Of a DNA stretch of 64,000 nt, positions 43,892 through 52,745 are shown piece after piece. The notes beneath the pieces were generated by a model, which saw only the letters and a list, made by a program, of their open reading frames with translations, was not told where the DNA came from and searched no databases. Both the position numbers and the translations under genes were made by a program. Numbering within the stretch: the stretch's first letter is position 1; every line of letters begins with the position of its first letter. The stretch covers positions 120,403 to 184,402 of the forward strand of contig NZ_JACHWZ010000012.1 in the NCBI RefSeq assembly GCF_014191725.1, given 5' to 3'. The DNA comes from Microbulbifer rhizosphaerae. Its GTDB lineage: Bacteria; Pseudomonadota; Gammaproteobacteria; Pseudomonadales; Cellvibrionaceae.

Positions 43892-45031
43892 CTAACCGGC
43901 GCGAAGGTGCCTCTTGTCGAACGCCATAGGCTCGGCCACAAATTTGACTGAACCAAAGGTTGGTTCGGCCTGGGCGACCCGCAGTGCCGCGCAAGAGGAG
44001 AGCGGGGGCTCAGCCTCATTGGATACCGGGCCCAACTGCGCCATCGACCAGACCGCAGCCCTCTCTTCCTTGGGGGAGATACCGATGTACTTGCGGTAAC
44101 AGCGGCTGAAATGGGGGGCGGATACAAAGCCGCACATGGCGGCCACTTCTATGATTGAATTGGTCGTTTGCTTCAATAACTGCCGTGCCCGATTCAATCG
44201 CAGTTTCAGGTAGTAACGCGACGGTGTGCAATTCAGGTGCTTCAGGAACAGCCGCTCCAACTGTCGGCGTGAGATACCCACAAAGGAGGCCAGCTCCTCC
44301 AACTCAATGGGCTCTTCAATGTTCGCCTCCATCAGCTCGGTCACTTCCGCCAGCTTGGGCTGGTCCGACGACAGCAAGCGGCGCAAGGGCGTCCGCTGCA
44401 GTTCATTGTCCGGCCGCACCCGGTCACAGACAAACATATCGCAAATCGCGCCTACCAGTGCCTGGCCATGCTGCCGCGTCATCAGGCTGAGCATCATATC
44501 CATCGGAACTCCGCCGCCCGTACAGGTCATGCGATCGCGATCCAATGTATAAAGCCGGTTGGTCCAATTTACCTTGGGAAAGCGCTCCTGCAACGCCGGC
44601 AGGCATTCCCAGTGTGCACTGCAATTATAGCCGTCCAGCAGGCCCGCGCTCGCCAGGACATAAGCTCCCGTGCACACTGCACCCAGCATCACATGCTTTT
44701 GTGCCATCGACTGCAGCCAGAGTGTTTCCTTCCTGGTGAAACTGCGGGTGATATCCACCCCGCCGACCACAATAACGATATCGAAAGGCTTTTTGTCGGC
44801 AATGGACGCATCGGGCGCGATTGAAATACCGTCGCTCGCCACTACCGTCTCGCCATCAACTGAGAGCAACTGCCAAGTATAGAGCTCTGTCCCGCTCAAC
44901 TGGTTTGCCATGCGCAGTGGCTCAATCGAGGTGGCCAGAGCGACCAGGGTAAAGTTCTGGATCAGCAAAAAGCCGACCCGGTAGGGTTGAGTGTTGGCAC
45001 CAGCGGTTTGAGATACGGCATTATTATTCAT
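43892..45031 (-). CDS. gbdR: GbdR: AraC-family activator of betaine catabolism
   Basis: This 379-residue transcriptional activator has an N-terminal DJ-1/PfpI-like (GATase1) ligand domain (about residues 18-190: NFTLVALATSIEPLRMANQL, VVGGVDITRSFTRKE, LGAVCTGAYVLASAGLLDG). A C-terminal AraC helix-turn-helix pair follows (about residues 235-320: LEELASFVGISRRQLERLF, IIEVAAMCGFVSAPHFSRCYRKYIG). It is equivalent to GbdR, which in Pseudomonas responds to glycine betaine and dimethylglycine. A tail of about 50 residues follows the HTH. ATG 45031 is favoured by GGAGGG 7 bases upstream. Confidence 0.93.
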   Translation of the reverse strand: MNNNAVSQTAGANTQPYRVGFLLIQNFTLVALATSIEPLRMANQLSGTELYTWQLLSVDGETVVASDGISIAPDASIADKKPFDIVIVVGGVDITRSFTRKETLWLQSMAQKHVMLGAVCTGAYVLASAGLLDGYNCSAHWECLPALQERFPKVNWTNRLYTLDRDRMTCTGGGVPMDMMLSLMTRQHGQALVGAICDMFVCDRVRPDNELQRTPLRRLLSSDQPKLAEVTELMEANIEEPIELEELASFVGISRRQLERLFLKHLNCTPSRYYLKLRLNRARQLLKQTTNSIIEVAAMCGFVSAPHFSRCYRKYIGISPKEERAAVWSMAQLGPVSNEAEPPLSSCAALRVAQAEPTFGSVKFVAEPMAFDKRHLRAG

Positions 45032-45526
45032 GGACTTGCCCTCCACCCGACAAGTAAGCCCAGTCGCCCTAAGAGGCGACTGTGTTGTTTACGAAGGCAC
45101 GTCAGCCAACACAGGCCGAGGCGCTCCCCCGCTTCTTACTCTTTTCGTCTCACTGCTCTCGCCTCATGGCGGCAAGAATCGGCATGTCACTGGACATGGA
45201 TTACACGGATAGACCTGGCCTTTCCAAGTTCACAACCTTTGCCGGAAGCAGTTGGTTATTCTTTGACCGATCAGCCCACTTTACACACTTCGGCAGGCCG
45301 TTCCAACCCCCCAGTTGATACATTTTTAATGTTTGCAATGGCGTCTTTGGACGCCGGGAGGCGGGAGTGGAAGGTCCATGCTACGACTGACCTTCCGAAA
45401 GGAGTTGCCCAAAAACGTCGGAGACAGGCTACTGGTGGGTCCAATAGCGACAAGAGGGTTGCATTTGCGGATTAAAATGAGAATCAATTCCATTTGAGTC
45501 TCATGGCGACACATCGGCCTGAACGG
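45032..45526. other. Intergenic region between gbcB and gbdR
   Basis: No supported gene lies in these 495 bases. Short frames on both strands have no recognisable motifs. A GGCGTC-TTTG-GACGCC hairpin (45340-45355) lies here. The stretch should contain the gbdR promoter and the 3' end of the gbcB transcript. I see no clear terminator. Confidence 0.5.
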
Positions 45527-46654
45527 TCATCCTTCGATCGTCACATTGGATAGGGGTTTGCTACAGCAGGACAGAATATACCCATCGTTTAAATCCTCTT
45601 CAGTAATTCCGCCATTGTGCTGAATATCCACTTCCCCGGCGGTCTTCCGAACCTTGCATGTCCCGCATATCCCAACCCCACACGCTTTGGGAATATTCAG
45701 CCCAAGCCGGTTGGCCGCCGCGTGCACCGTCTCCCCGGGCGCCACCTGCACACTCATTCCCGACTGGGTAAACTCTACTGTAAACAGCTCCGAGTCCAGG
45801 ACCTCTTCCGCCTCGCGAACCGCAATCTCCGCCTGCTCCAACGCATCCCGGGTCACCGCAGTCGGTGTGGCACCGAACGACTCCTCATGGTACAAATTCA
45901 TATCGAAGCCACTGTCCACCAACATGGATCGCACCGCATTCATGTATGGCGTAGGGCCGCAGCAGAAAATTCGCCGCGACAGGTAATCCGGCACCACCAA
46001 CTCCAGCTTCACTTTATCCAGGTATCCCCGGTAACCGTTCCAGGCCTGGCCGATCTCGATGCGCTCACAGATCACCGAAAGATTGAAGTTGGGCACCCGG
46101 GAGCACATATGCTCCAACTCGCGCTGGAAGATGATGTCGTTCGGTGTACGCGCACTGTGGATGAACGCTATGTCCACGTCGGTATTGGTGTCGAAATACC
46201 AGCGCGCCATCGACATCACCGGTGTAACACCCACCCCGCCTGACAGCAGCAGAACCTTCTCTGCCGGATGATCGATGCAGTTGAAATTGCCAACCGGGCC
46301 GTGAACCGCCAACTCATCGTTTTCTTTCAGGTTGTCATGCAGCCAGTTGGAGACGCGCCCGCCAGGCACCCGCTTCACCGTAATGGAAAAACTGTACGGG
46401 ACCGAAGGGGAGCTCGAAATGGTATAGGACCGCATTACCTGCTCGCCGTCGATCTCGAGTTCCAGGGTCACAAACTGGCCGGGCTTGAAAAAGAACATAA
46501 CCGGCTGCTCCGCATTGAAACAGAAGGTCTTGACATCCCAGGTCTCGCGGATAATCCGTACGCAGCGCACCAAGTGACGGCCATTGGCCCAGACACTGGT
46601 GTTCAGGGGATTGAAGTAGGCGGACGATTGAGAAGCTTCGGTCACGCTGGTCAT
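45527..46654 (-). CDS. gbcB: GbcB: glycine betaine demethylase reductase
   Basis: This 375-residue reductase passes electrons from NAD(P)H to GbcA. An FAD-binding ferredoxin-reductase domain (RSYTISSSPS, about residue 75) is followed by an NAD domain (LLLSGGVGVTPVMSMARW, about residue 135) and a C-terminal plant-type 2Fe-2S ferredoxin (CGVGICGTCKVRK plus a distal Cys). It is divergent from gbcA across a 247-base shared control region. It is equivalent to GbcB of Pseudomonas. Confidence 0.95.
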   Translation of the reverse strand: MTSVTEASQSSAYFNPLNTSVWANGRHLVRCVRIIRETWDVKTFCFNAEQPVMFFFKPGQFVTLELEIDGEQVMRSYTISSSPSVPYSFSITVKRVPGGRVSNWLHDNLKENDELAVHGPVGNFNCIDHPAEKVLLLSGGVGVTPVMSMARWYFDTNTDVDIAFIHSARTPNDIIFQRELEHMCSRVPNFNLSVICERIEIGQAWNGYRGYLDKVKLELVVPDYLSRRIFCCGPTPYMNAVRSMLVDSGFDMNLYHEESFGATPTAVTRDALEQAEIAVREAEEVLDSELFTVEFTQSGMSVQVAPGETVHAAANRLGLNIPKACGVGICGTCKVRKTAGEVDIQHNGGITEEDLNDGYILSCCSKPLSNVTIEG

Positions 46655-46737
46655 TGCAGAGTCTCCATCGGGGCGGCACTGGCCGCAATTTGGCCGTTCC
46701 CGCCATTCTGTTGGAAAAGCACCGAGGGTAGTTAGCC

Positions 46738-46829
46738 ATTTGCGACACGATCTTGTTTATCTTCTCCAGCCTCCCGCGCAGCTCCGATCCGGGCGGAGAG
46801 CGAGTCGAAAAGGAATCGTGCCGTGTCGC
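46738..46829. promoter_or_regulatory. Divergent gbcB-gbcA control region with TGTCGC-type sites
   Basis: The gbcA side has AGTCGA (46803) and TGTCGC (46824-46829) spaced 21 bases apart, about 73 bases before the gbcA ATG. The gbcB side has TGTCGCAAAT on the minus strand (46747-46738), identical over 10 bases to the first half-site before soxB. These are candidate binding sites for GbdR. Core promoter elements are not clear by eye. Confidence 0.45.
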
Positions 46830-46901
46830 TATCGGATAAACGACCGGCCCCATATCTACCGAGAATGACTCTTTGCCACCTGGCAGGAGTTCACCCTGAG
46901 G

Positions 46902-48182
46902 ATGATGCAGATGAACGAGTATGACCTGTTGAACCTGACATACGGCGGCCTGGAAGAAGCCAGGCGTGACATGGCCCGCTTGTTGGCGGAGCGGTCCCCG
47001 ACCCACTCACTTCCCCGGCCGTTGTACAACGACCCTTTCCTGTTCCGCCTCGACATGGAAGAGGTGTTTCAGAAGGAGTGGTTGTTCGTTGGCATGACCT
47101 GTGAAGTTCCCGGAAAGGGCGACTACATGACCGTGGAGATCGGCCAGGACCCGGTGCTGATCGTGCGCGACCGGGACGGCGAGATCCAGGCATTTCACAA
47201 CGTGTGCCGCCATCGTGGCTCGCGGCTGTGCACCCAGGCCAAAGGCAAGGTCGCCAACCTTACCTGCCCCTACCACCAGTGGACCTATGACCTGAAGGGC
47301 AACCTTATCTTCGCCAGTAACGAGATGGGTGAGAATTTTGATCGGGCGGAGTACGGCCTGAAAAAAATCCATTGCAAAACCGCCGGTGGCTTCATCTTCG
47401 TCTGTCTGGCCGAAGGCGAGGCGCCGGAGATCGACCCGTTTCTCACCTCCCTGGCTCAATACATGGAGCCCTATGACATGGACAACACCAAGGTCGCCGC
47501 GGAGTCCACCCTGGAGGAAAACGCCAACTGGAAACTGGTCATCGAAAACAATCGGGAGTGCTACCACTGCTCCGGCAGCCATCCGGAGCTGCTGCGCACG
47601 CTGCTGGAATGGGACGACACCAATGATCCACGCGCAACACCCGAGTTCCTCGAACACTATCAACTCCAGGCGGAAGCCTGGGACCGGGAAGGCATTCCAC
47701 ACCGACACGTAGAGCACGGCTTGCGCAACCGAATTGTCCGAATGCCGCTGAAAGAAGGTACCCAGGCGATGACGATGGACGGCAAACCCGCCTGCCGCAA
47801 GACCCTCGGTCGCATCCAGAATCGGGAGCTGGGATCGATGCGCATTCTGCATCTGCCGAACTCCTGGAACCACATGCAGAGCGATCATTTGATCGTCTTC
47901 CGGGTACTGCCGGTTTCGGCCCAGAAAACGCTGGTGACCACCAAATGGCTGGTGCACAAGGACGCCGTGGAAGGCGAGGATTACGAGGTGGAGAACCTGC
48001 GCCAGGTGTGGGACGCCACCAACCGCCAGGACCGCGATCTGGCGGAGGAAAATCAGCGGGGGATCAACTCGCTCGGTTATGAGCCGGGGCCCTACTCACA
48101 AACCTACGAGTTCGGCGTGATCAACTTTTTGGATTGGTACGCCGAAACCGTGCTGAACAACTGCAAATTTGACAAACTTTAG
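46902..48182 (+). CDS. gbcA: GbcA: glycine betaine demethylase (Rieske oxygenase)
   Basis: This 426-residue Rieske non-heme iron oxygenase alpha subunit converts glycine betaine and O2 to dimethylglycine and formaldehyde with electrons from GbcB. Rieske ligands are Cys102, His104 (VCRHRG), Cys122 and His125 (CPYHQW). The mononuclear iron site is around His222 and His227 ([14 protein letters not shown]). Three in-frame ATGs (46902, 46905, 46911) compete; 46902 and 46911 are both near a GGAG/GAGG site, so the first few residues are uncertain. It is followed 11 bases later by glyA, an operon with the serine branch. Confidence 0.94.
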   Translation: MMQMNEYDLLNLTYGGLEEARRDMARLLAERSPTHSLPRPLYNDPFLFRLDMEEVFQKEWLFVGMTCEVPGKGDYMTVEIGQDPVLIVRDRDGEIQAFHNVCRHRGSRLCTQAKGKVANLTCPYHQWTYDLKGNLIFASNEMGENFDRAEYGLKKIHCKTAGGFIFVCLAEGEAPEIDPFLTSLAQYMEPYDMDNTKVAAESTLEENANWKLVIENNRECYHCSGSHPELLRTLLEWDDTNDPRATPEFLEHYQLQAEAWDREGIPHRHVEHGLRNRIVRMPLKEGTQAMTMDGKPACRKTLGRIQNRELGSMRILHLPNSWNHMQSDHLIVFRVLPVSAQKTLVTTKWLVHKDAVEGEDYEVENLRQVWDATNRQDRDLAEENQRGINSLGYEPGPYSQTYEFGVINFLDWYAETVLNNCKFDKL

Positions 48183-48193
48183 AGATCACCACC

Positions 48194-49456
48194 ATGTTCA
48201 GTAAAGACGATACGATCGCCAATTACGATGACGAACTCTGGGCAGCCATGCAGGACGAGGCCGCCCGCCAGGAAGACCATCTGGAACTGATTGCCTCGGA
48301 GAACTACACCAGCCCCCGGGTGATGCTGGCACAGGGCTCCTGCCTGACCAACAAATACGCCGAGGGCTACCCGCTCAAACGCTACTACGGTGGTTGCGAG
48401 CATGTGGATCGGGTGGAGCAATTGGCCATCGACCGGGCCAAAGCGCTGTTCGGGGCGGACTACGCCAATGTGCAACCGCACTCCGGTTCCCAGGCCAATG
48501 CCGCCGTTTATATGGCGCTGCTGAAGCCGGGCGACACCGTATTGGGCATGAGCCTGGCGCACGGCGGTCACCTGACCCACGGTGCCCACGTCAGTTTTTC
48601 CGGCAAGCTGTACAACGCCATCCAGTACGGCCTGGATGAAACCACGGGCGAGATCGATTACGGCCAGGTGGAGGCGCTGGCCCGGGAACACCGGCCTGCG
48701 ATGATTGTCGCCGGCTTTTCCGCCTATTCCCGTGTGGTCGACTGGGCCCGGTTCCGGGACATAGCGGACGCCGTGGACGCCTATCTGTTTGTGGACATGG
48801 CGCACGTGGCCGGGCTGGTTGCGGCCGGCCAGTACCCCAACCCCCTGCCACATGCCCACGTGGTAACCACCACAACCCACAAGACCCTGCGCGGCCCGCG
48901 CGGTGGGCTGATTCTGTCGCGGGGGCAACCGGAGCTGGAAAAGAAACTGAACTCCTCCGTCTTCCCCGGCGGCCAGGGCGGCCCGCTGATGCACGTGATC
49001 GCCGCCAAGGCGGTCAGTTTCAAGGAGGCAGCCGAGCCGGCTTTTCGCGACTACCAGGCACAAGTGGTACGCAATGCCCGCGCTATGGCGAAGGTCCTGA
49101 AGGAGCGCAATTACGATGTCGTTTCGGGGGGCACCGACAACCATCTCTTCCTGCTCAGCCTTGTGAAGCAGGGCCTCACCGGCAAAGAGGCGGACGCTGC
49201 CCTCGGCAAGGCCCACATTACCGTCAACAAAAACGCCGTGCCCAACGACCCTCAATCCCCGTTCGTCACTTCGGGCCTGCGCATCGGTTCGCCGGTGATC
49301 ACGACCCGGGGAATGAAGGACGAGCACTGCACCGTATTGGCGGGCTGGATCGCCGATGTGCTCGATGCGCTCCAAAATGGCGATGCGGAAGTTGTCATCG
49401 CCGAAGTGCGCGACAAGGTACAGCAGTATTGCCGGGATTTCCCGGCTTACCGTTAA
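48194..49456 (+). CDS. glyA: Serine hydroxymethyltransferase GlyA
   Basis: This 420-residue PLP enzyme interconverts glycine plus methylene-THF with serine plus THF. Signatures include [49 protein letters not shown] and the PLP-Lys region [16 protein letters not shown]. It is a second, pathway-associated copy type, as in Pseudomonas betaine clusters: glycine from sarcosine and methylene-THF from SoxBDAG meet here to give serine. It lies between gbcA and sdaA on the same strand. Confidence 0.96.
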   Translation: MFSKDDTIANYDDELWAAMQDEAARQEDHLELIASENYTSPRVMLAQGSCLTNKYAEGYPLKRYYGGCEHVDRVEQLAIDRAKALFGADYANVQPHSGSQANAAVYMALLKPGDTVLGMSLAHGGHLTHGAHVSFSGKLYNAIQYGLDETTGEIDYGQVEALAREHRPAMIVAGFSAYSRVVDWARFRDIADAVDAYLFVDMAHVAGLVAAGQYPNPLPHAHVVTTTTHKTLRGPRGGLILSRGQPELEKKLNSSVFPGGQGGPLMHVIAAKAVSFKEAAEPAFRDYQAQVVRNARAMAKVLKERNYDVVSGGTDNHLFLLSLVKQGLTGKEADAALGKAHITVNKNAVPNDPQSPFVTSGLRIGSPVITTRGMKDEHCTVLAGWIADVLDALQNGDAEVVIAEVRDKVQQYCRDFPAYR

Positions 49457-49482
49457 CCGCAACAGAAGAAGAGAGCACCAAA

Positions 49483-50865
49483 TTGGCGATCAGTCTGTTT
49501 GACATGTTGAAAATTGGCATTGGCCCTTCCAGTTCGCACACTGTAGGGCCAATGCTGGCCGCGTACCGCTTCGCGACCGGCCTCAAGGCGGCGGAACTGT
49601 TGTCGCAGGTGGCGCGTGTCGAGGTCCAACTGTTTGGCTCGTTGGGAGCGACGGGAAAGGGACATGGCACCGGCCCCGCCGTCATACTGGGGCTGGAAGG
49701 TCACAAACCCGAGCGCATCGACCCGGCCATAGTCGCGCCTCGCAGGAAAGAAATCCTCGACACACAACGGCTGGCCTTGCTGGGCGAACATGAAGTGCCT
49801 TTCCACGAGAGGCAGGACCTGATCTACCACAAGCGAAAAAGCCTGCCTTACCACCCCAATGGTATGAGCTTCACCGTCTTTGACGAAAACGGCCATGTGA
49901 TAAGGGAACAAACCTACTATTCCGTTGGCGGCGGCTTTGTGGTCAATGAAGACGCCGCCGGCGCGGACCGCATCGTCGAGGACTCTACGTCGCTGCCCTA
50001 TAAATTCAAAACCGCAGCCGATCTGCTTCGACTGTGCCGTGAACACGGCATGTCCATCGCTGAGATTATGTTCGCCAACGAACAGGTATGGCGCCCTCAG
50101 GAGGAAATTCGAAAAGGCATTCTGGACATCTGGCAGGTTATGCGGGAATGCGTGCAGAACGGAATTCGCAACGAAGGTATTCTGCCTGGAGGCCTGAAAG
50201 TCAGGCGCCGCGCTGCGGCTCTGTACCAGTCGCTCAAAGCACACGATCGACAGGACCTGATCTCCCCCTCGTTGAGCGCGTTGGACTGGGTGAACCTTTA
50301 TGCTCTGGCGGTCAACGAAGAAAATGCCGCAGGCGGCCGGATGGTGACCGCACCGACCAATGGCGCGGCCGGCATTATTCCCGCGGTACTGCACTACTAT
50401 GTCGAATTCTGCCCCGGCGCTGACGACGATGGTGTCATCCGTTTTCTGCTGACGGCGGCGGCCATCGGAATCCTGTTCAAGGAAAATGCATCCATTTCCG
50501 GCGCCGAAGTCGGCTGCCAGGGCGAAGTCGGTTCCGCCTGCGCCATGGCGGCGGCTGGATTGACTGCCGCCACCGGTGGCACACCCGAGCAAATCGAGAA
50601 TGCCGCCGAGATCGGCATGGAACATCACCTGGGTTTGACCTGCGACCCCATCGGTGGCCTGGTCCAGGTTCCGTGCATCGAACGCAACGCCATCGCCGCC
50701 GTCAAGGCCATCAACGCTGCGATCATGGCGTCGCGAGGCAACGGCGAGCATTTCGTTTCACTCGACAAAGTCATACGCACCATGCGCCAAACCGGCGCGG
50801 ACATGCTGGACAAGTACAAAGAAACTTCGCGCGGCGGCCTGGCGGTCAATATCATTGAGTGCTGA
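49483..50865 (+). CDS. sdaA: L-serine ammonia-lyase (serine dehydratase, Fe-S type)
   Basis: This 460-residue single-chain iron-sulfur serine deaminase converts serine to pyruvate and ammonia. Signatures are [18 protein letters not shown] (N-terminus), [40 protein letters not shown] and [16 protein letters not shown], which hold the cluster cysteines. No ATG fits; TTG at 49483 is chosen because it places LAISLFDML at the family start with a GAGAG site upstream. It is the last step of the betaine-to-pyruvate path and sits 26 bases after glyA. The gene could equally be named sdaB. Confidence 0.92.
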   Translation: MAISLFDMLKIGIGPSSSHTVGPMLAAYRFATGLKAAELLSQVARVEVQLFGSLGATGKGHGTGPAVILGLEGHKPERIDPAIVAPRRKEILDTQRLALLGEHEVPFHERQDLIYHKRKSLPYHPNGMSFTVFDENGHVIREQTYYSVGGGFVVNEDAAGADRIVEDSTSLPYKFKTAADLLRLCREHGMSIAEIMFANEQVWRPQEEIRKGILDIWQVMRECVQNGIRNEGILPGGLKVRRRAAALYQSLKAHDRQDLISPSLSALDWVNLYALAVNEENAAGGRMVTAPTNGAAGIIPAVLHYYVEFCPGADDDGVIRFLLTAAAIGILFKENASISGAEVGCQGEVGSACAMAAAGLTAATGGTPEQIENAAEIGMEHHLGLTCDPIGGLVQVPCIERNAIAAVKAINAAIMASRGNGEHFVSLDKVIRTMRQTGADMLDKYKETSRGGLAVNIIEC

Positions 50866-50945
50866 TTCCAATGGCACTAAGTTAAGCAATAACCGTGATG
50901 CGAAGCCCCGCCAGCCCCTTAACTTAGTGCCATTCAGTGCTGATT
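50858..50945. mobile_element. 68-bp minimal MITE-like element with 10-bp duplication
   Basis: Perfect 17-base terminal inverted repeats (AATGGCACTAAGTTAAG at 50870-50886, its inverse at 50918-50934) surround only 31 bases. The direct repeats AGTGCTGATT (50858-50867 and 50936-50945) flank it, with 1-2 unmatched bases at the joints. The left repeat includes the sdaA TGA stop. This is the shortest member of the family found at 32242 and 39765. Confidence 0.85.
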
Positions 50946-50953
50946 TCCCCCTT

Positions 50954-50980
50954 TGTCGCAAATCATCCCCCCAATGTCGC
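50954..50980 (+). promoter_or_regulatory. Candidate GbdR-type paired site upstream of soxB
   Basis: Two TGTCGC half-sites (50954-50959 and 50975-50980) are exactly 21 bases apart, the clearest example of the pattern seen before gbcA and the dipeptidase-like gene. The site ends 178 bases before the soxB ATG. Confidence 0.5.
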
Positions 50981-51158
50981 GACCGAGCACATGGGCCCAG
51001 GGTGCTCCCCCTACCATCGGTTTCAATCCCCAAGTTAATGGGGCGCGAACCCCGCAGCTCGAGTCATAACGACACCCTTTGCTTGCGGTCGAGCTTATCG
51101 AACACCGAAGCCAGTCAGCCTGGATACAAAACCGGTTGCCACTTCAGAGGATTTAACG

Positions 51159-52412
51159 ATGCAGAAATATTCCGGGTTCGGTCTGCTGAAACACGCGTTG
51201 ACCTACCACGAAAACTGGCAGCGGGTCTGGCGCAGTCCCAAGCCGAAAAAGAAGTACGACGTGATCATCATCGGCGGCGGCGGTCACGGCCTGGCCACGG
51301 CTTACTACCTGGCCAAAGAGCACGGGATTACCAATGTGGCGGTGATCGAGAAAGGATATCTGGGCGGTGGCAACACGGCGCGCAACACTACAATCGTGCG
51401 CTCCAACTACCTCTGGGATGAGGCCGCGCTGCTGTATGAGCATGCCATGAAACTCTGGGAAGGCTTGTCCCAGGAATTGAACTACAACCTGATGTTCTCC
51501 CAACGCGGGGTGCTCAACCTGGGGCACACCCTGCAGGACATGCGTGACATCCACCGGCGCGTCAACGCCAATCGCTTGAATGGCATCGACAGCTTCGCGC
51601 TGGACACCCAGGGCGTGCAGGAGCTGGTGCCTATCATGGACTGCTCGGCCAACCGCCGCTACCCGGTGCTCGGTGCTTCCTGGCAACCGCGTGCCGGGGT
51701 GGCGCGGCACGACGCCGTGGCCTGGGGTTTCGCCCGGGCGGCGGACGCGATGGGTGTGGACCTGATCCAGCAATGTGAGGTGATCGACGTTCTCGCCGAA
51801 GACGGCGCGGCCCGGGGCGTGGAAACCCGTCAGCACGGGGTCATCCTCGGTGATCGCATTGGCTGTGTGGTTGCCGGCAATTCCGGGGTGCTGGCGAAGA
51901 TGGCCGGTTTCGAGCTGCCTGTCGAATCCCATCCGCTGCAGGCCCTGGTGTCCGAACCAATCCGTCCGATCCTGGACACCGTGGTCATGTCCAACCACGT
52001 GCACGGATACATCTCCCAGTCGGACAAAGGCGACCTGGTGATCGGCGCCGGTATCGATGGCTACAACGGCTACGGCCAGCGCGGCTCCTACCCCACCATC
52101 GAGCATACGTTGCAGGCAATCGTCGAGTTATTCCCCATGTTCAGCCGGGTGCGCATGAACCGCCAGTGGGGCGGCATCGTCGACACCTGTCCAGACGCCT
52201 GCCCGATCATATCGGAAACACCCGTGGAGAATCTCTTTTTCAATTGCGGCTGGGGCACGGGCGGATTCAAGGCGACACCCGGTTCCGGCCATGTGTTCGC
52301 GGCAACACTCGCGCGAGGAGAAGCTCACGAGTTGGCCAAACCGTTTTCCATGTACCGTTTTTATGACGGTTCCCTGGTCGATGAACACGGCGCTGCCGGC
52401 GTGGCGCACTGA
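51159..52412 (+). CDS. soxB: Sarcosine oxidase beta subunit SoxB
   Basis: This 417-residue flavoprotein subunit of heterotetrameric sarcosine oxidase has an FAD Rossmann motif ([21 protein letters not shown], about residue 34). [19 protein letters not shown] and [22 protein letters not shown] follow, the latter being near the covalent FMN-His region in relatives. It carries the active site that oxidises sarcosine to glycine, with the methyl group passed to THF via SoxA. It is first of soxBDAG, followed 15 bases later by soxD. Confidence 0.95.
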   Translation: MQKYSGFGLLKHALTYHENWQRVWRSPKPKKKYDVIIIGGGGHGLATAYYLAKEHGITNVAVIEKGYLGGGNTARNTTIVRSNYLWDEAALLYEHAMKLWEGLSQELNYNLMFSQRGVLNLGHTLQDMRDIHRRVNANRLNGIDSFALDTQGVQELVPIMDCSANRRYPVLGASWQPRAGVARHDAVAWGFARAADAMGVDLIQQCEVIDVLAEDGAARGVETRQHGVILGDRIGCVVAGNSGVLAKMAGFELPVESHPLQALVSEPIRPILDTVVMSNHVHGYISQSDKGDLVIGAGIDGYNGYGQRGSYPTIEHTLQAIVELFPMFSRVRMNRQWGGIVDTCPDACPIISETPVENLFFNCGWGTGGFKATPGSGHVFAATLARGEAHELAKPFSMYRFYDGSLVDEHGAAGVAH

Positions 52413-52427
52413 GCTGGGAGATCACTG

Positions 52428-52745
52428 ATGTTTTATATCCACTGCCCCTATTGTTGCGAGTACCGCGAGGAAGAAGAGTTTCATGCCAAAGGCCAGGCTC
52501 ACATCGCCCGCCCGGCGGACCCGGACCAATGCAGCGACGAGGAGTGGGGCACCTACCTCTATTTCCGCAAGAACCCGCGCGGATTGCATCATGAGATCTG
52601 GGTGCACGCGATTGGCTGCCGAAAGTTTTTCAACGTCACCCGTGATACGCAAACCTATGAAATCAAGGAAACCTACAAAATGGGCGAGCAACCCAAGGTG
52701 ACTTCCGTATCCGATACCCTTGAAACAGAGGAGGCGGCGCAATGA
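52428..52745 (+). CDS. soxD: Sarcosine oxidase delta subunit SoxD
   Basis: This 105-residue subunit binds zinc in relatives; the cysteines are in IHCPYCCEYREEEEF (N-terminus) with a later His and Cys (VHAIGCRKFF). Length and sequence are typical. It overlaps soxA by 4 bases (52742-52745), so translation is coupled. Confidence 0.93.
   Translation: MFYIHCPYCCEYREEEEFHAKGQAHIARPADPDQCSDEEWGTYLYFRKNPRGLHHEIWVHAIGCRKFFNVTRDTQTYEIKETYKMGEQPKVTSVSDTLETEEAAQ

Noticed and set aside
45326..45514. Small minus-strand frames in the gbcB-gbdR gap
   Set aside because: No ribosome site, no family features, and codon use unlike the neighbours.
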